Source of the DNA: Chloroflexota bacterium
GTDB taxonomy: Bacteria > Chloroflexota > Anaerolineae > Anaerolineales > Villigracilaceae
Length of the DNA stretch: 5,599 bases
Assembly (NCBI GenBank): GCA_023484185.1
Contig: JAMDBC010000124.1
Location: 1 to 5,599, forward strand
Direction: 5' to 3'
The notes below the pieces were generated by a model, which saw only the letters and a program-made list of their open reading frames with translations, was not told where the DNA came from and did not search any database. Positions 1 through 5,425 of this stretch are shown here, piece by piece. Numbering within the stretch: position 1 is the stretch's first letter; each line of letters begins with the position of its first letter. A program made the position numbers and the translations under genes.

Positions 1-99
1 CGGAAAGATCCATGACGCATCTGTTGCTGGCATCACTCAATTGCTCACGGGTCAGTTGATCGCGGACCTGCCGCTGGCGATGAAGTTGCTTGTGCGCGG
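1..99. repeat. Left arm of a perfect 99-nt inverted repeat (partner 350-448)
   Basis: Position k in 1-99 is complementary to position 449-k without a single mismatch. Pairing stops at 100 versus 349 (C against T). The right arm is internal hdrC coding sequence in its natural place; the left arm replaces what should be hdrB. The arms are 250 nt apart. The repeat is cut by the window edge, so the real length may be greater. Confidence 0.97.
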
Positions 100-259
100 C
101 CAATGTGCCGCAGCAAATCCAATCGGGCAAGTCTTCAATCGTGATTTCGAGATGAGCAAACAAAGCACGGATCGATTCATCGTATTCGGTGCTGATGCCC
201 TCGAGCGAGCAGCCTGGATAATAGCCAAGCCGTGGTGCTGAGCCTGTCGAAGCATTCAT
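1..259 (-). CDS. hdrB: HdrB-like heterodisulfide reductase subunit B (CCG domain), N-terminal fragment, chimeric and running off the left edge
   Basis: HdrB-type proteins carry CCG domains (CX31-39CCX35-36CXXC pattern) that hold a noncubane 4Fe-4S cluster and reduce disulfides or pass electrons with HdrC and HdrA. The frame opens with ATG at 259-257, inside the ATGA that also ends hdrC. It has a clear AAGGAG ribosome site at 268-273 with an 8-nt spacer. The first 52 residues fit the family: LGYYPGCSLEGIST (residues 11-24) gives the first cysteine, C17, and DLPDWICCGT (43-52) gives the CCG pair C49-C50. The frame stays open to the edge, but from position 99 leftwards the DNA is an exact inverted copy of hdrC, so the peptide after about residue 54 (AHKQLHRQ...) is not HdrB. 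Only about 100-259 is trusted. Residues 2-9 (NASTGSAP) come from a repeat-like sequence. The family call is fairly safe; whether the gene is really broken in the organism is not known. Confidence 0.72.
   Translation of the reverse strand, partial: MNASTGSAPRLGYYPGCSLEGISTEYDESIRALFAHLEITIEDLPDWICCGTLAAHKQLHRQRQVRDQLTREQLSDASNRCVMDLS
235..253. repeat. REP-like sequence GCTTCGACAGGCTCAGCAC forming the first hdrB codons
   Basis: Read on the minus strand, the sequence GCTTCGACAGGCTCAGCAC resembles a short dispersed repeat often seen between genes in many bacterial genomes. This is from memory, not a search. Here it lies inside a gene and encodes ASTGSAP directly after the hdrB start codon, before the conserved LGYYPGC. 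Confidence 0.45.
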
Positions 260-792
260 GCGCGCGACTCCTTTTCTCTGGCGAGGGCGTTGCGATAAAT
301 TTTGCGGAACCTGCCTCCGCCGAGGGGAAAAGGCGGCGGCTTGACACGTCCGCGCACAAGCAACTTCATCGCCAGCGGCAGGTCCGCGATCAACTGACCC
401 GTGAGCAATTGAGTGATGCCAGCAACAGATGCGTCATGGATCTTTCCGTTCAAACGCATGTTGTCCACGAAGCCGCGATAATAAATGTCAATCACTTTCA
501 CGCTGGGCTTGATGCCTTTTTGTAAGGCCAGAACGCGCGCGGCGGTCATGGCCGAGGCAGGTTCCACATCCTGCGGGCAACGCGCCGTGCAAGTCTCGCA
601 ATCCACACACAACCAGATGGCTTGACTGTTCAGCACTGAATCGACGCGGCCCAGGCGGATGCTGTGCATCACCTGGGCCGGTTTAAGATCCATCTTATCT
701 GCCAGGGGGCAACCAGAGGAACACTTGCTGCACTGGAAACACAAGTTGACGTTTTGCCCGCTGAGGGCCTGAATTTCGTCCCGGAAAGCCAT
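256..792 (-). CDS. hdrC: HdrC-like heterodisulfide reductase subunit C, 2x[4Fe-4S] protein
   Basis: This is a small iron-sulfur protein that relays electrons between an HdrA-type flavoprotein and HdrB in soluble Hdr-like complexes. Counting from ATG 792 it has 178 residues, about the usual HdrC length. Two ferredoxin-type motifs are visible: CFQCSKCSSGCP (C18, C21, C24, C28) and CVDCETCTARCP (C62, C65, C68, C72). The C-terminal part (LPLAMKLLVRGRVKPPP) also looks typical of the family. A longer reading from TTG 828 is possible, but ATG 792 has AGAAGGA at 799-805 with a 6-nt spacer and gives the usual MAFRDEI-type start. The stop overlaps the hdrB start by ATGA, so the two are translationally coupled. 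No hdrA lies on the upstream side; if present it should follow hdrB, beyond the window. The partner disulfide cannot be told from sequence; in a non-methanogen it need not be CoM-S-S-CoB. Confidence 0.88.
   Translation of the reverse strand: MAFRDEIQALSGQNVNLCFQCSKCSSGCPLADKMDLKPAQVMHSIRLGRVDSVLNSQAIWLCVDCETCTARCPQDVEPASAMTAARVLALQKGIKPSVKVIDIYYRGFVDNMRLNGKIHDASVAGITQLLTGQLIADLPLAMKLLVRGRVKPPPFPLGGGRFRKIYRNALAREKESRA
350..448. repeat. Right arm of the 99-nt inverted repeat (inside hdrC)
   Basis: This is the original copy, in frame within hdrC, where it covers the segment from GKIHDAS to LLVRG near the C-terminus. Its exact reverse complement lies at 1-99. The hdrC protein reads through this arm normally and keeps a plausible C-terminus beyond it, which marks this copy as the native one. 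Confidence 0.97.
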
Positions 793-815
793 GAGCATTC
801 CTTCTGAAAACGAAA

Positions 816-843
816 GATGAACAATCAACGCTGACTGTTCATC
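816..843. promoter_or_regulatory. Operator-like dyad upstream of hdrC
   Basis: GATGAACA at 816-823 and TGTTCATC at 836-843 are perfect reverse complements. Inside them, TCA (825-827) and TGA (832-834) extend the symmetry after one mismatch, leaving a 4-nt centre. The dyad sits just downstream of the predicted -10 box, over the expected transcription start, and ends 11 nt before the hdrC ribosome site. This fits a repressor operator. In RNA it could also form a 5' leader hairpin. No matching regulator is identified in the window. Confidence 0.55.
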
Positions 844-845
844 CC

Positions 846-874
846 AGTTTATCCAGCAGGCTCAGGCCTGACAA
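846..874 (-). promoter_or_regulatory. Putative sigma-70-type promoter for hdrC-hdrB
   Basis: On the minus strand, TTGTCA (874-869) and TAAACT (851-846) are separated by exactly 17 nt. The match to consensus is 5/6 and 4/6. The predicted start is near 839, about 47 nt before ATG 792 and within the dyad at 816-843. The spacing is good but the -10 box is weak, so this is only a moderate call. Confidence 0.45.
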
Positions 875-918
875 TTTACATTCGGGTCAACTCGTGAGCC
901 GAAGAGGTCAACTACATG

Positions 919-1000
919 TGTCACCCTGAGGGAGCGTTCGCCGCGGCCGAAGGGTCTCGATTTGCACTGTCAGAGATGCTTCGCTCCGCTCAGCATGACA
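919..1000. repeat. REP-like inverted repeat between hdrC and the regulator remnant
   Basis: TGTCACCCTGAGGGAGCG (919-936) and CGCTCCGCTCAGCATGACA (982-1000) are imperfect reverse complements. GGGTCTCG near 952 and GAGATGCTTCG near 974 lie between them. This is the layout of widespread intergenic palindromes of the TGTCA-CCTGAG / GCTCAGCATGACA type. It probably represents an extragenic repeat. No coding sequence is supported here, and the forward frame across it is a chance reading. Confidence 0.6.
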
Positions 1001-1029
1001 CAACGAGAGATCAGGGGTAATTTGGGCTA

Positions 1030-1164
1030 TCAAATCCACCCTTTACGTATGGCCTCGGCAATTGCCTGGGTTCCGTTGGAAACCCGCATTTTCTCGACGA
1101 TTTCCTGTGTGCAACATTTCATGGTCGCTTCACTCCAAAGGAATTTTTCGGCGAATGGTCGGGT
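1030..1164 (-). pseudogene. Remnant of a NarL/LuxR-type response regulator, C-terminal HTH only
   Basis: On the minus strand this fragment encodes about 44 residues ending in a TGA at 1032-1030. It contains FAEKFLWSEATMK, then CCTQEIVEKMRVSNGTQ, then AIAEAIRKGWI. Over 41 aligned residues about 31 match the C-terminus of the intact regulator at 3049-3702, including the ending RKGWI-stop. An in-frame stop at 1165-1167 closes the frame directly upstream. There is no receiver domain, start codon or ribosome site. The two arginines of the recognition helix (VKRRVQ in the intact copy) are cysteines here (MKCCTQ), and the Arg of SNRTQ is Gly, so DNA binding has probably been lost. The upstream part seems to have been removed where the acyltransferase gene now ends (1237). 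It is most likely a decayed paralogue or partial duplicate. A short functional peptide is possible but not supported. Confidence 0.82.
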
Positions 1165-1236
1165 TCAGGCGTGTTGCGCAACGGAACAACTTCGGCTGCA
1201 ACCCGTTGTTGGGCGGCAGTTATATCCTGGAATCAT

Positions 1237-2013
1237 CTACATTTCTTCGAATAGCCCGCTACCGCTTTCCACCAATTCCTTGAACCGCCGAACGAATCTC
1301 GCGGCTGGCGCTCCATCAATAATTTCATGGTCGAAACTGATCGTGAGGCAGAGGTGTTCTTTGTTTTCCAATTGTGCGTCATTCACACATGGCCTGGACA
1401 CGATTCCTCCAACCGTGATGCCGAGGGTTTGACTTTGAATCGGGATGCCCCAGCCTGCTCCCCGACCGAACATTCCCACAGAAGTGACCAGGACCGTGCC
1501 GCCAATCTCTTTCATCAGATGGGGCGCTCTATTGAGGATTCGGAATAGCAAGCGGCGGACGAAGCCGGGGATCGCCCCAATCTCCTTGCCGAGTGTCTCT
1601 CCCACATCTCTCGATTGAGCCTGCCTGATTTCCTGGTGAATCTCCCGGATGGATTTCCGATTTGCCACCCTGATCACTGTCGGAACTACTTTGTTTTGCC
1701 CGTCTATTATTCGCTCAACAGGTGTGAATACATCCACGTCGTCAAAAATGATCAGCCGATTGCGCCAATCCCGGTATGCCTGAATGCGCTTGTCCGCGTC
1801 TACTGCTTTTGCGCAACAGTAGATGATGAACCCTGTAAACGAAAGTGACTCGCCCGTTTTTTCCTTTATATCTCGAAGGCGTTCGCGCGCTCTGGTTACA
1901 TCCACTTCTATCAAGCCCTGAATCATGTGCTTTCTGCCGGCCATTTGCACAATGTCAGCTACCACTTGTCGGTTGGGCGGAAAAGGCTCAATCGTGTATG
2001 TGCTATCGCTCAT
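1237..2013 (-). CDS. Free-standing 2-oxo-acid dehydrogenase acyltransferase (E2) catalytic-domain protein
   Basis: The 258-residue protein matches the catalytic domain of dihydrolipoyl acyltransferases, a fold shared with chloramphenicol acetyltransferase. The active-site motif HxxxDG is present as DHEIIDGA, with H229 and D233. It also has GGTVLVTSVGMFG (171-183) and the GITVGGIVSRP strand (about 198-208). There is no lipoyl domain, no E3-binding domain and no linker, so it starts directly at the catalytic domain. No E1 or E3 gene is near, so it is unlikely to be part of a normal pyruvate or 2-oxoglutarate dehydrogenase; the acyl donor and acceptor are unknown. Start ATG 2013 has GAGGA about 10 nt upstream. 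It lies 64 nt behind the DUF4386-type gene with no obvious promoter between, so the two are probably co-transcribed. The family call is firm; the biological role is not. Confidence 0.88.
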   Translation of the reverse strand: MSDSTYTIEPFPPNRQVVADIVQMAGRKHMIQGLIEVDVTRARERLRDIKEKTGESLSFTGFIIYCCAKAVDADKRIQAYRDWRNRLIIFDDVDVFTPVERIIDGQNKVVPTVIRVANRKSIREIHQEIRQAQSRDVGETLGKEIGAIPGFVRRLLFRILNRAPHLMKEIGGTVLVTSVGMFGRGAGWGIPIQSQTLGITVGGIVSRPCVNDAQLENKEHLCLTISFDHEIIDGAPAARFVRRFKELVESGSGLFEEM

Positions 2014-2052
2014 TGATTCAATTCCTCTGCGGGTGTCGTTGGCCTGTGCAGA

Positions 2053-2067
2053 AATGCCAGTGGCATT
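2053..2067. other. Short perfect palindrome between the DUF4386-type gene and the acyltransferase gene
   Basis: AATGCCA and TGGCATT flank a single base. In RNA this gives a 6-bp stem with a 3-nt loop, 10 nt after the DUF4386-type stop codon. No U-tract follows, so a full terminator is not supported. It could be an mRNA-processing or partial-attenuation hairpin, a protein-binding site, or chance. Confidence 0.35.
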
Positions 2068-2077
2068 GGAGGTTCAA

Positions 2078-2779
2078 TCAGCCACGACCTAGCTGGAAGA
2101 GTTTTCGGGCAATCGGGATCAGCCAAATAAGTGTCGGCACAAGAGAAATAAGCGAGAGGAAAAGTCCTATCGTTCCGGCTGTAGGCGGTACTAACATCAA
2201 TATTCCCATCACAATTCCCACATAAGCTGTTGCTTTGTTGAATATGTTGCTCTGCAGCATGACAACGGAGAATATTAAGATGACTACCCCGCCAAGGACG
2301 TAACTCAGGTCGAATGCAGTACCGTTGTAGATGGCAAGTAAAGCCTGCCCTGCCGCAAGAAGCACGGCCCTTTCAGTGTCCGTAGTCGCAGCAGTATATT
2401 GGTTGCCGAGCGAAAGCATACCAAATGTCGCTTCTCGTGATGCAAAGAAGAGGGTTGTTCCTACTAGACCGATGACCAGCGCAATTGCCATGTACGATTT
2501 ATTGAATTGTCTAAGGGCAGCATAGAGGGCCAGGTAGATCAAGATCAAAAGAATATTTATAACGATTAATAGAAGATCGAGATCCAGAAGCCCAAGAAGC
2601 TTGTTTTTCTGGAAAAGCGTGAAAAAGTCAATGACTGTGCTGGGTGGTGGATAAGCGACAAAGATGAAACTCTGGACTAGAGTCAATACAAACATGAGCA
2701 AGGCTGCCACTCCACCGACTCTGTATAGACCCCTCCAACCGGCGTCAGAGGTTTCAGCATTAGTAACTTGATTCATCAT
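2078..2779 (-). CDS. Six-helix membrane protein, DUF4386-like
   Basis: This hydrophobic protein has 233 residues and about six predicted transmembrane segments, roughly at residues 20-43, 62-89, 94-112, 153-175, 184-201 and 205-223. A short polar N-terminus (NQVTNAETSDAGWRG) precedes the first helix, and the tail IARKLFQLGRG is basic. The pattern and the ...FDLSYVLGG... region recall the DUF4386 family, whose function is not known. No enzymatic or transporter motif is visible. In-frame ATGs lie at 2797, 2788, 2779 and 2776. ATG 2779 is preferred because AAAGGG (2789-2794) lies 9 nt upstream; the 2797 start has no ribosome site and would add six residues (MKGMKI). The gene has its own strong promoter at 2847-2875 and is followed by the acyltransferase gene. 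It looks more AT-rich than its neighbours, which may hint at separate ancestry. The membrane call is firm; the family call is moderate. Confidence 0.78.
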   Translation of the reverse strand: MMNQVTNAETSDAGWRGLYRVGGVAALLMFVLTLVQSFIFVAYPPPSTVIDFFTLFQKNKLLGLLDLDLLLIVINILLILIYLALYAALRQFNKSYMAIALVIGLVGTTLFFASREATFGMLSLGNQYTAATTDTERAVLLAAGQALLAIYNGTAFDLSYVLGGVVILIFSVVMLQSNIFNKATAYVGIVMGILMLVPPTAGTIGLFLSLISLVPTLIWLIPIARKLFQLGRG

Positions 2780-2846
2780 TATTTTCATCCCTTTCATTTT
2801 TCATACGATGAGTGGCTTGAGTCGCCGCCCAACTACCTTTGAACGA

Positions 2847-2875
2847 ATTATACGTCTGCCTTCCCCGATAATCAA
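2847..2875 (-). promoter_or_regulatory. Strong sigma-70-type promoter for the DUF4386-type gene
   Basis: On the minus strand, TTGATT (2875-2870) and a perfect TATAAT (2852-2847) are separated by exactly 17 nt. The predicted start is near 2840, giving a leader of about 60 nt to ATG 2779. This is the best promoter match in the window. It would drive the DUF4386-type gene and probably the acyltransferase gene behind it. Confidence 0.7.
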
Positions 2876-2951
2876 CAAAAATCTCGTGCGGATTCTCCCA
2901 ACGGGATTCGGCGGGGGATACCCCAAAGAACGGGGTACACGTGAATCCCCG

Positions 2952-3040
2952 CCTCAGCACATGAAAGTCAGATGAATCCGACTCGTTGCGCCAGTCCGAA
3001 GGACTTTTATGAACTGAGCAGGCGGCTTTAGCCCCGCTCA
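2952..3040. repeat. Compound foldback repeat downstream of the response regulator
   Basis: Several nested symmetries lie here. The arms at 2953-2969 and 3002-3018 pair at 14 of 17 positions (GACTTTcATGtgCTGAG against GACTTTtATGaaCTGAG). Within or beside them are AGTC-GAT-ATC-GACT (2966-2983), AGTCC-GAA-GGACT (2993-3005) and the hairpin TGAGC...GGCT-TT-AGCC...GCTCA (3015-3040). The last begins 9 nt after the regulator stop codon and may help end or stabilise the operon mRNA, but no U-run follows. The overall layout is like a REP/BIME or a small foldback element. Confidence 0.6.
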
Positions 3041-3048
3041 CCCCTGCA

Positions 3049-3702
3049 TTAAATCCATCCCTTGCGGAGAGCATCGGCGATAGCTTGGGTGCGGTTGGAG
3101 ACGCCCATCTTCTCGACAATCTCCTGCACGCGGCGTTTGACGGTTGCTTCGCTCCAGAAAAATTTTTCAGCCAAGTCTTTATTGCTTGCACCTTCCGCGA
3201 TGGCAGACAGCACTTGCAATTCATCGGGAGTCAGTCCCGCTTCTTTCTGCGCCTGGGTCTGTGCCAGTTTCTGATATTCATCCACCACACTGCTGACCAG
3301 ATTGGGACTTAATAATTTCTCGCCTTTCATCACGGCTCGGATTGAGTCAGGCAGGGTCTCATGTGAAACGCTCTTGAGTAAAAAGCCATGAACGCCTGCT
3401 TCCATGGCCTCGCGCAAAAGACTTTCGTCATCGTAGGTGGTGAGGATCACGATCTTGATGTTTGGATGAGCAACGCGGACGCGGTGGGCGACCTCGATCC
3501 CGCTCTGCCCCTTCATCTGGATGTCCAACAAAATGACATCAGTTGGATGTTTGGCGAGGAAGGGCAATACTTCGGACCCATCCACGGCCTCGCCAATGAT
3601 CTCAAGGTCGGGATGACCTGCCAGCAAACTGCATAGTCCCTGACGGACAACGGGATGGTCGTCAACGATTAAAACGCGGATGGGTCGCCAGTCTTGTGTC
3701 AT
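3049..3702 (-). CDS. NarL/FixJ-family two-component response regulator
   Basis: The cytoplasmic DNA-binding regulator has 217 residues, the usual size for NarL-type proteins. The receiver domain (about 7-125) shows the acidic pair D14-D15 (VLIVDDHP), the phosphorylation site D60 (DVILLDIQM), T88 (IVILTTYDD) and the conserved K110 (GFLLKS). The LuxR-type helix-turn-helix (about 155-217) reads GLTPDELQVLSAIAEG, SNKDLAEKFFWSEATVKRRVQ and EIVEKMGVSNRTQAI. The start ATG at 3702 overlaps the kinase stop as ATGA, so the regulator is translationally coupled to the kinase, its likely phosphodonor. Target genes cannot be inferred. A decayed relative of its DNA-binding domain lies at 1030-1164, which suggests past duplication or recombination in this region. 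Confidence 0.94.
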   Translation of the reverse strand: MTQDWRPIRVLIVDDHPVVRQGLCSLLAGHPDLEIIGEAVDGSEVLPFLAKHPTDVILLDIQMKGQSGIEVAHRVRVAHPNIKIVILTTYDDESLLREAMEAGVHGFLLKSVSHETLPDSIRAVMKGEKLLSPNLVSSVVDEYQKLAQTQAQKEAGLTPDELQVLSAIAEGASNKDLAEKFFWSEATVKRRVQEIVEKMGVSNRTQAIADALRKGWI

Positions 3703-5237
3703 CTTTGTTCCAGATAAACAGGCGCAGGGACGCGCAACAGAATATGTGAGCCTTTGCCAGGCGCGGAATTGATCGTCAACTCAGCCTTCAAACCCTCGGC
3801 CCTCTCCTTCATGCCGATCAGTCCCAGGTGTTCGCCGGGCAGGCGCATCACAGTCTCAGGGTCAAAGCCGACACCGTCGTCTTCGATCACCACCTGAAAC
3901 GTAGCCGTTCCAAAATCAAAATAAACTTTTGCATGTTTGGCTTGCGCGTGGGTGGCAACATTGTGCAATGCGGCTTGGATGATCCTGTAGATCGCAACTT
4001 CGGTATCGGGAACCATTCGATGCGACTTGCCAGCCACCTGGATCTGACATTCGATCCCAAAGCTGGTCTGATATGTCGCGGCAAACCGTTTGAGTGCCAC
4101 AACCAGCCCCATCTGGTCCAACACAGGCGGGTGCATATCATAGATCACCCGTCGAATCTCTGTCTCGACTTCTGTGAGCAAATCCTGCGCGCGTTCCAGA
4201 TTTTCAGCCGCGCGGTATGGATCATCAAGGAGCGCCTGGCGCGCGGCCTGTGTTTCGTAGAGCGCGCCGATGATCATTTGCGTGACGCCGTCGTGCATGT
4301 CGTGGGCAATGCGCGCCTGGGTATCCTCCTGCACGCGATACGATTCGCTCAGCAGGCGCTGCAACTGGCGGGCTTTCTCGGCCAGCGCCCAGCGAGCGGA
4401 CTCCAATTCCCGCGTGCGCTGGTTGACTTTCTTTTCCAACTCAACATTGAAGACGCGGACAGTGTCATAGAGGCGGGCGTTCTCAATGGAGGCGCCAATC
4501 TGCCGCGCAATGGCGGCTAAGAAATCCTGCTGGCTTTCGGCGAAATGTCCAGCGTTCGGGCTGGCGAGTTGCAGTAATCCAACCAGTTGACCTTTGACTT
4601 CCAGCGGCGCACAGGCCACCGAACGAAATCCCTCACAGATGCAAAGATTCGACGTACAACGCATATCTTTATCCACATCGTGAGCCATCAAAACTTGCCG
4701 CGACGCAACTGCCTGTCCGCACAGACACTCGCCGGGAGATAAGCGCGCTTCCTTCTGTGCCATGTCAACGGAGATGCCGCGATGCGCTTCAAGACGGAGA
4801 CCGCCGTGCTTATCTTCCTGAATGAAGAGCATACCTGCCGTTGCATCCAGAGTCTCGATGGTTTGTTCCAAGGCGGCCGCGAGGGTTTTTTCCATATCTA
4901 AAGAACTGCCCGCGGCTAATCCCAACGCGTTCAGCGCGGCCAGTTCGGAATTCCGCTGGGCCAATTTTTCTTCCGAGGCGAGATATGCCTCGGCGGTTCT
5001 GATTGCCCAAGACAGGCTGAGCCATGAGAGCACTGGCCCAATCAAGCCCAACACGAGCAGACCAAAAACAGTCGGCCAGGGCCAGGTAGGTTCCCCTGAA
5101 TGACGTGCATTCTCGAACAACGTGAAAGCAATGCCGATCGCGGCCATCACGCCTGGCACCATCCACAGCGTCAGGCGTAATGCCCTCAGTAGGGTATTTC
5201 GAGAATGAGTAAGCCTTTTCCGTTTGAAGGAGAGCAT
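3699..5237 (-). CDS. Membrane-anchored GAF sensor histidine kinase, NarX/DegS type (HisKA_3)
   Basis: The 512-residue sensor kinase is expected to phosphorylate the regulator encoded just downstream. Domain order: two transmembrane helices (about 22-42 and 55-78) with a short outside loop; a coiled segment (80-105); a GAF domain (about 106-255); a second coiled coil (about 260-305); HisKA_3 dimerisation domain with RIAHDMHDGVTQ, phosphoacceptor H315; and HATPase with the N box at N426 (ALHNVATHAQ), EDDGVGFD (452-459) and HLGLIGMKERA (470-480). The GAF domain has six cysteines, C171, C173, C194, C199, C201 and C209, five of them in the groups CLC and CTSNLCIC. This suggests a metal, Fe-S or thiol sensor, but the ligand is not proven. 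The loop between the helices is too short for a periplasmic sensor domain, so sensing is probably cytoplasmic. ATG 5237 has no clear ribosome site, yet no better in-frame start lies upstream before a stop. Confidence 0.93.
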   Translation of the reverse strand: MLSFKRKRLTHSRNTLLRALRLTLWMVPGVMAAIGIAFTLFENARHSGEPTWPWPTVFGLLVLGLIGPVLSWLSLSWAIRTAEAYLASEEKLAQRNSELAALNALGLAAGSSLDMEKTLAAALEQTIETLDATAGMLFIQEDKHGGLRLEAHRGISVDMAQKEARLSPGECLCGQAVASRQVLMAHDVDKDMRCTSNLCICEGFRSVACAPLEVKGQLVGLLQLASPNAGHFAESQQDFLAAIARQIGASIENARLYDTVRVFNVELEKKVNQRTRELESARWALAEKARQLQRLLSESYRVQEDTQARIAHDMHDGVTQMIIGALYETQAARQALLDDPYRAAENLERAQDLLTEVETEIRRVIYDMHPPVLDQMGLVVALKRFAATYQTSFGIECQIQVAGKSHRMVPDTEVAIYRIIQAALHNVATHAQAKHAKVYFDFGTATFQVVIEDDGVGFDPETVMRLPGEHLGLIGMKERAEGLKAELTINSAPGKGSHILLRVPAPVYLEQR

Positions 5238-5398
5238 TTGGATAAATTGGTTAGCAGTTACCGAATTACACCTTGTGCTATTGTACTACTCCTCAATAAG
5301 CCAATTATTACTCCTGTCTTTCTTTCAAACCATGAAACCCCATCGCTTATGTTACAGTTCAATTTCATTAGAAATTCAATTTACAAAAGCAACAAAAA
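5238..5398. other. AT-rich leader region upstream of the kinase operon
   Basis: No coding sequence is supported; the two forward frames crossing it have no ribosome site or family-like content. The region must hold the promoter of the kinase-regulator operon. A TACAAT at 5285-5280 on the minus strand is a possible -10 box, about 43 nt before the kinase start, but no convincing -35 lies at the right distance. The base composition is clearly more AT-rich than that of the kinase gene. Confidence 0.5.
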
Positions 5399-5425
5399 CT
5401 CCCCGAACTCTAAAAACTCGGGGAG
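5384..5425 (-). terminator. Intrinsic terminator on the minus strand
   Basis: CTCCCCGA (5399-5406) and TCGGGGAG (5418-5425) form a perfect 8-bp GC-rich stem with an 11-nt loop. On the minus strand the stem is followed by TTTTTGTTGCTTTTG (5398-5384), a good U-rich tract. It would stop a transcript coming from beyond 5425 and so insulate the kinase operon from upstream reading. No gene is visible in 5426-5599, so the terminated transcript must start or have its coding part outside the window. Confidence 0.78.

Noticed and set aside
41..241. Forward reading frame of 66 codons at the left edge, starting with an HdrC-like peptide
   Set aside because: Its first part is the inverted hdrC copy and its second part is antisense to the native hdrB N-terminus. 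It is a chimera, not a gene.
256..828. Longer hdrC reading from TTG 828
   Set aside because: The extra residues (IVHLSFSEGML) have no family support and would place coding sequence over the operator-like dyad. ATG 792 has a good ribosome site.
1165..1236. Possible terminator after the acyltransferase gene
   Set aside because: CAACGG/CCGTTG blocks can pair, but the stem is short, the loop is long and no U-tract follows.
962..1432. Forward frame of 156 codons across the REP-like repeat and the regulator remnant
   Set aside because: It is the antisense shadow of the remnant and of the acyltransferase 3' end; the similar antisense frame at 3062-3274 arises for the same reason.
2760..3224. Minus-strand reading frame of 154 codons overlapping the regulator 3' end and the intergenic repeat
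   Set aside because: It is out of frame with the well-supported regulator, crosses the foldback repeat and ends inside the DUF4386-type gene start. It shows no family-like content.
3828..4520. Long forward frame (230 codons) inside the kinase gene
   Set aside because: It is antisense to a clear histidine kinase, with no ribosome site and no recognisable domain.
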